Positions 20,205 to 30,626 of a stretch of DNA of 45,839 bases are shown piece after piece. The number at the start of each line of letters is the position of its first letter. The first letter of the stretch is position 1. The notes beneath the pieces were generated by a model that made no database searches, had not been told where the DNA came from, and saw only the letters and a program-made list of their open reading frames with translations. Made by a program: the position numbers and the translations under genes. Source of the DNA: Stephanodiscus triporus (lineage: Eukaryota > Bacillariophyta > Thalassiosirophyceae > Thalassiosirales > Thalassiosiraceae); assembly GCA_036939755.1 (NCBI GenBank), contig JALLAZ010000021.1:1-45839 (forward strand). The letters are read 5' to 3'.

Positions 20205-20330
20205 TATCCTTCCAGAGCATTACGACATCGTTCGTTATAGATGCTTCGCCTGTTGCGCACTCGTCCAGGAAAGCTTCTCAAAAGTTGAAGAGATAATCAA
20301 GGACGACTTCGGCTGCTACTTATCTTAAGA
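20205..20330 (+). pseudogene. decayed copy of the last Nup155 exon
   Basis: Read forward, this stretch gives CCALVQESFSKVEEIIKDDF, a few more residues and then TAA at 20326. The final exon of Nup155 gives SVALVEERFSKVEETINDEF, one short tail and a stop. The two DNA stretches share a run of about 20 identical bases around the FSKVEE codons, and many of the other differences fall at third codon positions. Similarity fades out upstream, near 20205. It is a remnant of a duplicated gene or exon, with no visible start or partner exons. Confidence 0.7.
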
Positions 20331-20432
20331 GTAAACTCGCGTAAGACGACAATGTTCATTATAGCATCCTATAATTACAACATTTTCATTATGATACAGT
20401 AGTAGACAATTCAAGCAGCGTGTGCGTGCCTA

Positions 20433-20945
20433 TCAACTCCTACGGCATGGACAATCGCGCAGCATCCCAACCTTAAATTTTTTCCACTCTCTTTGCGCCC
20501 GTTTCGAATGAAATTGGAGGTCTTCTGTGCAATCAGCGGCCCCACCAGATTTTCTCAGTATTGCTTCTGTACCGCCCGGGTGACTCCGAATGTATGGCGT
20601 GACATCGTATATAGTTCTTCCAACAAGGATCCAGGCCGACTCCGCGTGATTGTGTCTCCGAAGCTGGCACATGGTGTATGTCGATTCTGAGTTCGAATAT
20701 AAACCTGACAAAGAATCCATAAGCCAACATATTTGCGGCCCAAAAGTATGTTGATATGTGGGATTACGATCCTTTTGACATGATACACAATCATCGCTAT
20801 CGTACGTGTCTACGCAGTATTGGCAAGCATCGCCTTCAGCCGACTCGTTACGTGGTGCAGGCGCAACAGATGAGACGTCAACAGCAAGTGAAATTGCCTG
20901 CTGAAATCCTAGCGAGTGATCAGATTCAACGCGGCTAGCCCCCAT
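20433..20945 (-). CDS. cytochrome b5-like heme-binding domain protein
   Basis: 170 residues from an ATG at 20945. Residues about 90-165 form a cytochrome b5-type fold: [20 protein letters not shown], then [13 protein letters not shown] with the first heme-ligand His in HPGG. The second ligand is probably the His in LQFHSKRAQ, which fits the usual spacing. Cytochrome b5 domains carry single electrons to desaturases, hydroxylases and reductases. The N-terminal 85 residues hold four or five Cys in [16 protein letters not shown], which could bind metal or form disulfides. No C-terminal membrane anchor is present, so this would be a soluble form. The protein ends in CPCRRS. An upstream exon cannot be excluded. 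Confidence 0.8.
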   Translation of the reverse strand: MGASRVESDHSLGFQQAISLAVDVSSVAPAPRNESAEGDACQYCVDTYDSDDCVSCQKDRNPTYQHTFGPQICWLMDSLSGLYSNSESTYTMCQLRRHNHAESAWILVGRTIYDVTPYIRSHPGGTEAILRKSGGAADCTEDLQFHSKRAQREWKKFKVGMLRDCPCRRS

Positions 20946-21368
20946 TTTCAGTTCAACTATTGAGGTGATGAGATGATATTTGAATGTTTTATTATGCTGT
21001 TGCCGTTCCGTCTCTTCATAATATTCCCTTCATCATGTTGTTATCCCACCACATCACACGTTTGTTCCTCTCGGAGCATGGAGTTCGCGATTGACCGGTG
21101 CCAGAATAGTTTTGGCCCGTGCCAAGCACGCGCCTTCAAGTCACAATGATGTTACTCCCCTCGTTCAGAAAAAAGTGAAGTGGTGCGTTGAAATCCCCCC
21201 CCTCCCTCGCCCCCCCAAAAGGTGAGGCCTAACTTCCCGCTAAAAAATATTGTAAGTAATTCCCAGCCCAGGATCAACGAAAAAGCACAGAGAGAGAACA
21301 ACCGCCGCTCCGTCATTCTTCTTCCGACAAGGATTGTTCCCACAAGGAGATTATTGGCGTTAAAAATA
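20946..21368. promoter_or_regulatory. divergent promoter interval, cytochrome b5-like (-) and DUF2997 gene (+)
   Basis: 423 bases with no gene. It contains poly-C runs at about 21196-21216 and an E2F-like variant on the minus strand at about 21234-21245 (TTCCCGCTAAAA as read on +). Nothing else stands out. Confidence 0.35.
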
Positions 21369-21725
21369 ATGTGTAAAGTAACGTTGTTCGCGTCTGCCGT
21401 CATTACGCTATGCCTTGCATTGCCTACTGCGCATGCCTTCGCCTTTGCGACGCGGACACATTCGAGCAGGGGGCGGTCTCGGCTGCAAAACGACGGCGGG
21501 GGGATCGAAGAAATCGAATTCCGGGTCTACCCCGACGGTCGCGTCACCGAGATCGTCCGCGGGGTGCGGGGCAAGAATTGTCAAGACATCACCGAGGCGA
21601 TCAACAAGCAGCTGGGCAACGTTGTTGCGTCTCAACCGACCGAGGAATTCTTCGAGGAGGAGGTTCTGGTCCAGACAACTCTGGAGCAAAAGGTCGAAGG
21701 ATGGGACGGGGCGTCTAGTTGGTGA
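21369..21725 (+). CDS. plastid-targeted DUF2997 protein
   Basis: 118 residues when started at the ATG that begins MCKVTLFASAVITLCLALP. This hydrophobic signal is followed by THAHAFAFATR-like sequence, the Ala-Phe motif that marks diatom plastid presequences, and a short basic transit peptide. The mature part begins IEEIEFRVYPDGRVTEIV, then GKNCQDITEAINKQLG, and matches DUF2997, a short domain shared with cyanobacteria and plastids. Its role is not established to my knowledge. The upstream frame remains open to about 21222, but that extension would bury the signal peptide, so I reject the longer start. Confidence 0.8.
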   Translation: MCKVTLFASAVITLCLALPTAHAFAFATRTHSSRGRSRLQNDGGGIEEIEFRVYPDGRVTEIVRGVRGKNCQDITEAINKQLGNVVASQPTEEFFEEEVLVQTTLEQKVEGWDGASSW

Positions 21726-21876
21726 TGATTGCCCTGTAATATTAGTGTACAATTCTTCGGATTGGTAAGGACACTCGCCTTCGAGTTAGGCGTTCGAATT
21801 CCTGCAGAAGAGTGTTGACGAACAATTGGAAGAATGGGAAAATGTGGAAGGGGCTCATAATTATTATAACGTACGA

Positions 21877-22934
21877 TCATCGCCTCAGTGGTCTCTCATC
21901 CTGCATTTCCTCCTTAACTTGTTCGGCCGTCCTTGACACCTTGTCGTAGCCCCATTTGCAAATCGCTACGATCTTATCCTTGATGCGATGCTTCCTGTCC
22001 ATGATCATCACCTTGTCGAATATCAATCCACCCACCGTCGCCGCCTTGCTGAGTATTTGCAAGTCGGAATTGATGGCCAACGCCTCTCGGACGAGGCCCA
22101 CGAGTCGCATTCCCATGGCCCGACCTAGGTCGCCCCTCGCGTTCGCACCCGCGGTGAAGGATGCGAATGTCACGACGCCGAGGATGCCGCCGATCCACGC
22201 GGGAAGGATCGGCACGTTCCCCCCGCAGAACGATCCGACGATCGACATCGCAAGGAGGGCGTACGTCATCTTGAATTCGGGATCGTCCCGGTACCTCGGC
22301 TCGTACCTCCAGGGGCTGCTCCCGTCCTCCACGGGCGGGAACGGCCTGCGCGGGCCCTGCCGTATCATGGCCTTGAGATGGGGGAGGGTGGGGTACTCCC
22401 GTCGCACCGAGCCCGTCCTCTGCAGGGTTAGAACTAACGCCAGGCCGAGGGCCCTGCTGAGTTCACCGTAATCGTTCCGGAGGAAGCCGGCGACGAACAG
22501 GAGGGACGACATGGCCATCGACATCGCGAGCGGATCGTTCATGAGCGACTGCGCGGCGGAGTCGAATCGTTAGATTTTCAAGGATATACACATGGGGGCG
22601 ATGCAGCGAAAAGCCGCGGGATGACCCTCGACTCGTACGTCGAAGGAGGTTCGACAAAAGACGATTTCACGCACCTTCCCGATGAATCCGCCCATCGCCG
22701 CGCCAACGACGACGCTCCCGGCCCTCACCTTCATCGCCCCGCGCCTCGCGGACATGAAGGTCGTGACGGCATCCCTCCTCGGCGAGGCCCCGAATCGCGC
22801 GTCGTCGTCGTCGTCGATCGCCCTCCTCCTTCGTCGTCTGCCCACCCCCCCGCCGGCGGCGGCGGCGGCGGCCGCGAAGGACTCGTCCTCGTCGACGTCC
22901 GGGAAGGGCCATTCCGCGACATCGTCCGCGACGA

Positions 22935-22966
<32 letters not shown>

Positions 22967-23850
22967 CCGTCGTTCGTCATGTCGTTCGAAGTCGTCGTCG
23001 TCGTCCACCTCCTCCTCCTTCCCTCGGCCGCGGCCTCCGCCGTCGGGAAGACGTAGTGGATCGGGATCCTGTCCGTCCCGGCGGGATCGACGTCGGCGAG
23101 CGACGTCGACGCGATCGTCGTCGCCCCTCCGTCGTCCCGCGGGAACGGGGGGGGGGGCGGCGGCGGCGGCGGCGGGTGGGGGGGGAGGGGAACGCGCGTC
23201 CGTCCGCCTCCCGCGCCGCGATCGACGCGACTCCCGTCGTCGTAGTCGTCGTCGTCGTCGGGGGGGGACGGAAAACGATCCTCCCTCCGTCCCCGATCGT
23301 AGTCGTCGTGACTGCCGCGACGTCGTCCGCGTTCGCGGTCGTAGTAGTGGTCGTCGTCGTAGTAGTGGTAGTCGCGGACGCCGCCTCCTCCGGGGGGACG
23401 GCCCGACGCCACCCCCGTCGGAATCCGCCGCGGGCGTCCACCGGGTCGTTCTTCCCGTCGACCGCCCCCTCCCCCCCCGTCGTATTCCTCCGCGCGACGG
23501 CCGTCGTCGTCGTCGCGACCGCCCGCGTACGACGACGACGGGGGAGGGACGGTTGCGCGCCGGAGGGGGGGACGGGGGGGAGGACGTCGTCGTCGTAGTT
23601 TGGGATCGTTCTTCTCGTCGTAATCGTCGTAGTCGTCGTCGTCGACGATCGATCCGCCGGGCCCATCCCGGCCGTGCCCTCCCCGATCGGAGCCGCCGCG
23701 AATAATCGCGAGCGACGACGACGACGACGACGTAGTAGTAGTAGTAGTAACGGACTCCGCCAAAGCCGCCGACGACGACGCCCCGACGGCGCCGACGAGC
23801 GCCAGGAGGGCGACGCGTCGTCCGCCGGCGGGGCGGGGGTTTCGCATCAT
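21877..23850 (-). CDS. secreted or plastid membrane protein with long low-complexity region
   Basis: Exons 23850-22675 and 22548-21877 flank a 126-base GT-AG intron in phase 0, giving 615 residues. A signal peptide (residues 1-31, VALLALVGAVGASSSAALAE) leads into about 330 residues of Asp, Arg, Pro, Gly and Ser tracts. The conserved-looking part starts at about residue 370 (MKVRAGSVVVGAAMGGFIGK) and spans the splice. It then shows helices in MSMAMSSLLFVAGFLRNDY, MTYALLAMSIVGSFCGG and LPAWIGGILGVVTFASFTAG, and a basic C-terminal helix. I do not recognise the family. The low-complexity section is built from GAC/GTC repeats and reads open on several frames, so its residues carry little information. 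Confidence 0.68.
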
Positions 23851-24158
23851 TTCGTGGAGGGTGAGAGGTGTATTATTATTTATTCCTCGTCCTTTATTCT
23901 CCGTCCGTCCCCCCTTCTTCTGACAAGGATCGTTCGGCGACATTTTTCTATCCCTACCTCCTCTCCTCCTCTCCTCAGTCTAAAGTGCTGCACTGAAAAA
24001 TCACTCCACGTGGAGAAATCTTTCCGATTAGTTTGGCGCGTTCCATCCCGCTTGCTTAGCAGCTGGGAGTGCGACATAATTAAGAGAAGAACCAATGTGC
24101 GAGGAAGACATGAAAAAAAACAACGCAAAAAATAATAGAGTAATACATTCATACGATC
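23851..24158. promoter_or_regulatory. divergent promoter interval, membrane protein (-) and WD40 gene (+)
   Basis: 308 bases between two start codons. TTTGGCGCG at 24032-24040 matches the E2F core TTTSGCGC. A short inverted repeat, CTCCACGTGGAG, lies at about 24004-24015 and contains a G-box CACGTG, a bHLH/bZIP-type core. These are motif matches only. Confidence 0.45.
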
Positions 24159-26152
24159 ATGACACGAGCGCGTCGCGACGCACATCGCGCCATCGCCCTA
24201 ATCGCATCCGCCCTCCTCCTCCTCCTCCTCGAGTCGGGAAGCTCGCGCGCATTCGCATTCGCATTCGCCTTCGTCGGCCCCCGACTCTGTCCGCGGGGGC
24301 GCGCGAGCCATCGTCCCATCATCGTCGTCGCGAGATCGTCGACCGACGACGACAATGACGACGACGGCGGCGACGACTTCGGGGTCTTCTTCGACGACTT
24401 CGGAGGAGGATTCCCCGACGATGGAGGGGGCGATCCCTCGCCGTCGTCGTCGTCGTCGTCGTCGTCATCGTCGTCGCTGTCGGACCTCCTCCGATCGAGG
24501 ATGGGCGAGGTCAGGGGCGCCGAGGCCGCGTACGACGCGAAGTTGGCGAGGAATTGGCGTCGGGGGAATTGGAGCGTTAGGGGATTCTCGTTGGACAAGT
24601 TCCCCGCGACGACGACGACGACTTCCCCCGACGCCGTCGCGAGCGCGCGGCAGGACGACGTCGTGCGCGTCTCCGTCGTGGTCGCGCCGGCGTCGTCCTG
24701 CCGCGACGCGGACGTCTCGCCGCCAGCGCGGGACGGGGACCTATCGGTCGCCGTCGGCACGACCGACGGGTCGGTCTTCGTCGTCAAGCTCGGAGACGAG
24801 TATTTGACGAAATTCGCGGCGGACGACGACGATGGCGGGGCCGACGTCGGTCGGACGCGATCGGACGATTGCGGTCCGGGGGCGGATGACGACGACGACG
24901 ACGACTACGGCCGATCGAACTCCGCGCGGCCGTTCGAAATCGAATGGAAGTTCGCCGCGTCCGATAGGGGCGAGGCCATCCACGGCCTGGTCTATCACGA
25001 TTCGATCGAGGGGGATGACGAACGCGGCGGTGGCATCATTTGCACGGCGGCCGGTGCCTCCGGAGATATTTCCATGTGGTTATTGCCGTCCCACAACACG
25101 GACGATGGAGGGATCGTGCGAGCCGCAGTCCTCGGCGGCGTACATAACGATCAGATAGTTTCGCTGAAGACGATGGTCCTAAAGCCTCGAGGCGAGGACA
25201 TGGACGAACAGAACGTTCTATTTTCGGCCAGCGGAGACGGAAAATTCGCGCTGTGGAATCTCGATGGAAATGGCGAGTTGATGCTTTCGTGTCAGTGTGC
25301 GGATGTAGATGCCGGGAAGACTACATGCGCAGATGTTTTCAATCCGTCTTCGTGGGATGACGGCTACGGCAACAGCGGCGAGAGCGACAACGACGTTATA
25401 TTCTTGGGCACATCCAGCGGTTACGTGTTCGGATATGTAGTGCAAGAACTGCTTCCATTATCAGGCGGTGGTAACTTGAACGTTGAACCCATGAACGCGT
25501 CGCCCAACATTCGCTTTCGAGCGCATGGCACGGAGAGTGGTAAAGGAGAAGCGGTCACGGCAATAGCATGCGGTGGAGATGGAACGATTCCAACTACGGC
25601 TCGTTCGTCGAATCCAACGCTATCAAGCTCCATCTTGTTGACTGGGGGAGAAGACGGCTCCGTGAAGCAATGGTGAGTTTGTGTCTTGTCAGATATCGTC
25701 AAGTTAAAAAGCGCATTCGGACTGTCGTGACTCACTTGTTTCTTTTCTTCGCCGCGTGGAACCTCTGACAAAGGGAAATATTGTCACAAAAAATACAGTC
25801 ATCGTCCTCTAGGGTGCGAATGGAGCACTGGCCCCGGATGTCGTCGCAAAGGATGAAGCGAAGGGCCCATTTATTCACTCCTCCTCACGATGGACCCGTG
25901 ACGTGCATATCGCAACAGGGAAGACAGGATCCGTCCAAATTCCTCACGAGTGGAAAGGATGGTTCCGTGTGCGTCTGGAGCGCATCCTCGGGCAAGGAGT
26001 TGTTTCGGATGGATGGGTTCGGCACCGTGTCGAGTCTCGCCTGTCTTGGTCGCGAGTTGTTGGTGACGGATGGGATGGATGAGTACGTTTGCGTGCACGA
26101 TTTTGGAATAGCCGAGGACGCAGCCGCCAATGGTTATGAGTTGGAATGGTGA
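24159..26152 (+). CDS. WD40-repeat-like beta-propeller protein, plastid-targeted
   Basis: Exons 24159-25672 and 25813-26152 (140-base intron, phase 2, rebuilding a Trp codon) give 617 residues. The N-terminus is a signal peptide (IALIASALLLLLLESGSSRA) followed by repeated Ala-Phe residues, a clear plastid presequence type. After Asp/Ser tracts come propeller blades: LSVAVGTTDGSVFVVKLGDE, LFSASGDGKFALWNLDG, VIFLGTSSGYVFGYV, LLTGGEDGSVKQW, FLTSGKDGSVCVWSASSG and LVTDGMDEYVCVHDF. Such propellers usually act as protein-binding platforms; the partner is unknown. The Trp split across the intron closes the blade GEDGSVKQW, which supports this splice. Terminal ELEW is close to a TGA stop. Confidence 0.85.
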
Positions 26153-26339
26153 CAAGCCCACCTTGAAACAATGATGTATCAAAATACCGGTCAATAGAGA
26201 TGATGTCTATCTATTGTACTTAACGTACTTCACTCTGAACCTACACTCTATTTTTTGGCGCGTCTTTCATTGTACCACACGACATTTTCACACAACTTCG
26301 TTCAATTCATATGGTTCATTCCCAACACCATAAAATCAC

Positions 26340-27767
26340 ATGTATCGTACTGGCCGCCCAACCAGCTTGATGTGCGCCCCTCCCACAAAACGCCAAAGAG
26401 GATCAAAGAGCTCGTTGCCGCAGCCAGATAACGTCGAAATTCTACGGCGACGACTTTCCAACCATGGGGGGGACGAGAATGGTCGTCGGCTCGATAGTTT
26501 GCGGATCGATATTTCCGACGATGGTATTCGTGCCATTGACAGCAACTGCTCAGGTCATATTCTAATAGCCCTACCCAACCATATAATGTCTGCCATTCTG
26601 TTTGGATACTTGGATCGATCCCTGAAGCAGCTTACTCGAATACGCAGTGAGTAAAAAAGTTCGCTCGTGCACAATCACTGTTTATCTGTTCCGGAGGGAC
26701 AAATCAACCACCCATCGTCTCGCGAATCGCTCCCGATATACATGCAGGTGTGTGTAGGCTGTTTCGCGATATATCACGGGAGTCGTGTGCAGCTCTCGAT
26801 CTCCGCCCGGATAGTACAAGTAGGAAAGCTAACATCACGAGGGCCTTCGATATATTCATTAGTCAGTTTACAAATTTGCAGGCAGTCGATTTTTCAAGCT
26901 GTGATAACTTCGCTGATTGCCATATGGAGATGCTTTTACCAGCTCGTTCTAAATTACGTGTATTGAAATTACGAGGCACAATGATCACGGATGAAGGCGT
27001 CGTGTCATTTTTTCAATATGATACCGTCCCGAAGAAACAGCGTGATACCGAGCCACGTCCTTTGTTACCACTCGAAGTACTTGATCTTAGTGAAACTAAA
27101 CCTTTATTGAAGAATAATATAACTGACAAGGCATTGTTGGCAGTTGCAGTAAGTACCCAAATATCTAATCACTTCATGCCGAGGTCGTATCTGTATTTTG
27201 GATCTGACACTTTACCTCCGCCTCAAATAGTACTCTTGCCTCGAATTGAAGCATCTTTCATTGTCAATGTGTCCTGGGATCACAGATGTTTTTCTTGAGT
27301 CAGTTCCTCATTTCTTGACGAAGTTGATAATTCTTGACGTCTCTATGACAGCCATTACATCCCGTGGCTGTTGCCATTTGGCAAAATTGCCAGCGCTGCG
27401 TGCGGTGGATATTAGTGCATGTCCGGGATTGAACTGGCACACGATTAAGGCGCTAGTCGAAGGAAAGGCCGACGAGGCCGATATCAATGAAGGGAATGAT
27501 GATCAACACTTGATGCAGAGGTCGGGCATGTTGAGAGAAAATGGCGGTGTCAGCCTACTTACATCTATTTCAGCTCGCTTTGCAAATGAGATTGACGGCG
27601 TCTTTCTCGATAGTCTTGCTACACGAGCCCCATATCTACAATGTCTCGATATTCGACATCATAGAGAAACTGATTTGAAGACAGGATTCCTTTCTCCTTT
27701 GAAAACATCCCTTCGAAAGCTTAGAAGAAATGGAGTGGAAGTAGCCTTCTCTAATATTTGTGTTTAG
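26340..27767 (+). CDS. F-box-like leucine-rich-repeat protein
   Basis: Exons 26340-26646, 26748-27148 and 27252-27767 (introns 101 and 103 bases, phases 1 and 0) give 407 residues. Around residues 78-105, across the first splice, the sequence reads ALPNHIMSAILFGYLDRS, then LTRIRSVCRLFRDI, which looks like an F-box: Pro after Leu, a helix, then a VCRLFR motif. F-box proteins recruit substrates to SCF ubiquitin ligases through Skp1. Leucine-rich repeats follow: LQAVDFSSCDNFADCHME, LRVLKLRGTMITDEGVV, LSLSMCPGITDVFLE, LIILDVSMTAITSRGC and LRAVDISACPGLN. These fit the AMN1/FBXL type. An E2F-like TTTTTTGGCGCG lies 78 bases upstream of the ATG. Confidence 0.75.
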
Positions 27768-27816
27768 GTACTACTACAGTCGCAAAAAGTGATGTCAGTG
27801 AATACAAATATTGATG

Positions 27817-28735
27817 TTAAGGTTGGTAATCCATTTCATCCAGTTCCAACTTAATCCAATTAATCATTTCACATAATCTGTGCTTGTCGCTTATGTAGGT
27901 GTACCCAAGGAGTGCTTCAAACGCAGTGGAGTCCTGGTACGCCGACGCCCCTCCCGACTGTTTTTTTCTTGCCGTCAAATTAGCATTACGCCCTCGTGCC
28001 AGCACGTTCTGTTCCATCGGAGTGAGTGGGAACGACCCAATCAATCTAATGGAAGCTACAACGATGAGATGATGGTTGCAATACAAATAATATGATAAAT
28101 TTACAAACCTAACGATTACTCACTTCTGTAATAGCAGAGATTGAGCCTCAGCTTTGCAGCATTCATTCCAGTCGCAGGGAAGGAGGAGTTTGAGTAAACT
28201 GTTGGGGGCGAAGACGATTGATGAAAGTAATGCATGTGAAATGAATCTTACCACGGACAACAGACACAACCTTATCCTGCAAGTCAGTCATCCGTCGACT
28301 AGGCCAGACGTATCGTGACCTAACAAACAGCTCGAATACGACATCGCCCAAGTATGCCAGCGACGATGCACTCATTTGGTCGGGCTTAGCAGATGTGACG
28401 GGTGACATGACCTCGAAAAACAAAGATGGATCTGCAGGCAATGCCGCAACCGCATTTTCAGTAAAACGTACTTGGGTATCACTTTGTTCGCAAGAGGAAA
28501 TGTCTCTCCTCACGCTGTTGCTTGCGTCACTCGAACCAATTTCAGCAAGTAAGAAACTTGACGATCCGTTAAACGACACTGATTCATTACTCTTATACAT
28601 CACATGCCGACGATATGGCACCAATTGAGTGCGCAAATAGTTACGTGGTTGATGAAGCTGAGCACTTCGATGCAGGAGTTGCAGAACGTGGCAAAAGGCC
28701 AGCGGTGGCAGTGTCGCCAGCGTCATTTGCTTCAT
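27817..28735 (-). CDS. Mini-ribonuclease III (RNase III-domain protein, MrnC-like)
   Basis: Exons 28735-28252, 28151-28124 and 28045-27817 give 246 residues. The introns are 100 and 78 bases and the phases agree. Mini-III is an RNase III catalytic domain without a double-stranded RNA-binding domain. In bacteria it matures 23S rRNA, and in plants the homologues act in plastid rRNA processing and intron turnover. The catalytic helix reads LAYLGDVVFELFVRSRYV (about residues 126-143, with Asp and Glu in register). Next come VVSVVRAEAQS across the first intron, EQNVLARGRNAN, and the second acidic motif STAFEALLGYTYI. The first 100 residues are unconserved and probably targeting sequence. The middle exon is only 28 bases. 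The gene is convergent with the F-box gene, about 50 bases apart. Confidence 0.88.
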
Positions 28736-29086
28736 CGATCGACTGCATGCATGCGGTCGAGAATGGTGGGAAAGAGGTGAGAGGTGTGATGTTTGATGTT
28801 ACTTTGCCGTGTTTATCGGGTATCTAGATATCTAGAGTAGATACGATACTCCTAAAATAGAAATACTCTACGAGTTTAATCTGGGTTTTGAAACGTCCCC
28901 CGGATTTTTTTCGACGTACGTAGACTTGTATCGTACTTCTACGCAAAAAAATCTCATGTAATTTCGTGGCTGTTTCAGAACCCGAACCAGCCTTCCGGCC
29001 ACCATGGCCGCCAGCGGCTTTGGCTCCCACCATCGCCAATATGTGGGCGGCGCCCAAGCCAGGCGCATACGCGCCATCCCCACACT
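28736..29086. other. interval upstream of Mini-RNase III and the methyltransferase-like gene
   Basis: About 350 bases. It is AT-rich on the left. From about 29004 a different frame opens with CCACCATGGCC, a good translation-start context, and runs 137 bases to a donor-like CG|GTAAGC at 29141. This could be a first exon of the downstream gene, but the encoded 46 residues resemble nothing I know. Confidence 0.35.
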
Positions 29087-30100
29087 ATGGGTGACGCCGC
29101 CTGTGCTCCGTTTGGGCAAATTCCATCGGGTGTACGAACGGTAAGCAATTTTTCACCATTGGGGTTTTGTCCCCGGGACTTTATGACGTGCGCGCAGTCA
29201 ATAAATTCATTAAAAATACATGACACTAAATTTATGACTCCTAAAGCAGAGACGCAACAATCAAAAAGGGTGGAAGGCGGAGGGGAGGGGGGCATGGAGG
29301 GGGGGGCGATGAATGACTGTTGGGGCGGATGCGGCGACAACGACGACGACGCGACCTCGCGCGGTCGTGCCCCCACGGCGGCGGAGGACGAGGTCGCACG
29401 AAGGATGTCGCGTACAACCGTCGTCACGGCGTACCTAGTCGACGACGCCCTGCGCAGGTTGCGCCCGTACCTCGCTTCCGTACCTGGGGGGAGGGATGAC
29501 GTACGAGTCGTCACGGTGGGGTACGAGATCGGCGGGGGATGGGAGGCGAATTGGGCCGAGGGCATGTTGGGGTTGACGATATTCAGGTACGACATGGGCA
29601 GCGTGTCGAACGAGCCGATCGAGTGGTCGATCGGGAAGGAGGAGGCGGAGGCGGAGGAGGAGGATGGGGAAAGGGAGGGAGGAGGAGGCGTCGATGATCG
29701 AGATCGTCGAGTTGATCGCGCGGATCATCTCGACTACGACGACGGATCGTCCGAGGTCGAGGAATACCTCGAGCGAAAGCGCGCGCGGGACGCGAAGGAG
29801 CTGGACGTCGGACTGCGCATACACCACGACGAGGCGTTGAACGAATTCGCGGGGGCACGGCGATCGCGCCGCGGGGCGGGAGGGGGGCTGGAGGAGGAGG
29901 AGGAGGAGGAGGGGTGGGACTTCGACGAGACGGAGGATCCGGCGGCGTTGATGGAGGAGGCGCGAAGGTCGATCGGGGAAACGAGGGCGGACGGCGTCCG
30001 AGTCGGGATTGGAAGCGTCGATTTCGACGGGATGGGGAGGCGGGGCCAAGGGAAGGGAGGGGACGATTCGAAGGCCCCGCCGACGTGGAAAAAACCGTGA
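29087..30100 (+). CDS. protein resembling the C-terminal half of a class I methyltransferase
   Basis: A continuous frame of 337 codons; the real start could be the ATG at 29309 or an upstream exon. From about residue 108 it reads TVVTAYLVDDALRRLRPYLA, then VRVVTVGYEIGGGWEANW, then TIFRYDMG. I associate this with strands 4-5 of SAM-dependent methyltransferases (typical bacterial form TVVTLYLLPE, then LRPKL, then RVVS). The SAM-binding GxGxG motif that should precede it is not present, and only about 350 bases separate the frame from the next gene. The rest is acidic Glu-rich low complexity and a Gly-rich tail. Either the N-terminal domain was lost, or the resemblance is to a shorter relative. 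Activity should not be assumed. Confidence 0.5.
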   Translation: MGDAACAPFGQIPSGVRTVSNFSPLGFCPRDFMTCAQSINSLKIHDTKFMTPKAETQQSKRVEGGGEGGMEGGAMNDCWGGCGDNDDDATSRGRAPTAAEDEVARRMSRTTVVTAYLVDDALRRLRPYLASVPGGRDDVRVVTVGYEIGGGWEANWAEGMLGLTIFRYDMGSVSNEPIEWSIGKEEAEAEEEDGEREGGGGVDDRDRRVDRADHLDYDDGSSEVEEYLERKRARDAKELDVGLRIHHDEALNEFAGARRSRRGAGGGLEEEEEEEGWDFDETEDPAALMEEARRSIGETRADGVRVGIGSVDFDGMGRRGQGKGGDDSKAPPTWKKP

Positions 30101-30626
30101 AAAAAATGGAGGAGCTCGGACGACTACCTTAAAACGCCGCGAGCGTCGGCGGTACGGGATGCACACCCATCGACTCCATCGCCTCTCGGGTCTCATACTG
30201 AGATCGAGAGCGTCAAACTCATCATCGGCAAATCGCATGAAGAAGCAATTTTGTCTTGATTTTGGCCAGTTCGCCATCGGACAAATATATCACAAACATT
30301 GACACGGCTGATAGTTTCCCTCACCCTTGCTAATGTTCATTGTTTCTAGTCATGAAATGTTCAAAAAGGACTCTGTATTTTACCATAAAATAACGTCTCA
30401 TGGGGCATAAGAAAACTGTTGTTGTTAAGATATGGTGTTCGTGTAAAAGCAACACTTCGGAAGAGGACCGGCGTCAGGAGAGGACGAGAATGGCAATTTG
30501 GACACAAACTTTGATGATGAAAAAGACTAGCTTAAATTCAAACATTTCTTATCTGATCGATTCATGATACAATTTAATGGATTTGCCCTTCTCTCTAAAG
30601 AGATATTGCTTATTGTCTCCTCAATA
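30101..30626. other. non-coding interval
   Basis: No supported gene. The sequence changes from GC-rich to AT-rich at about 30300. No repeats or strong hairpins were seen. Confidence 0.4.

Noticed and set aside
21745..21815. tRNA-like sequence after the DUF2997 gene (TTCTTCGGATTGGTAAGG, then GTTCGAATTCC)
   Set aside because: A B-box-like GTTCGAATTCC and a short pairing end are present, but no D-arm forms, the T-stem mismatches and the anticodon stem leaves a wrong loop size. At best it is a tRNA-derived relic.
22621..23598. 325-codon + strand frame opposite the low-complexity membrane protein
   Set aside because: Made of poly-Val and poly-Arg from complementary GTC/CGA repeats. The minus frame has the signal peptide, intron and membrane helices.
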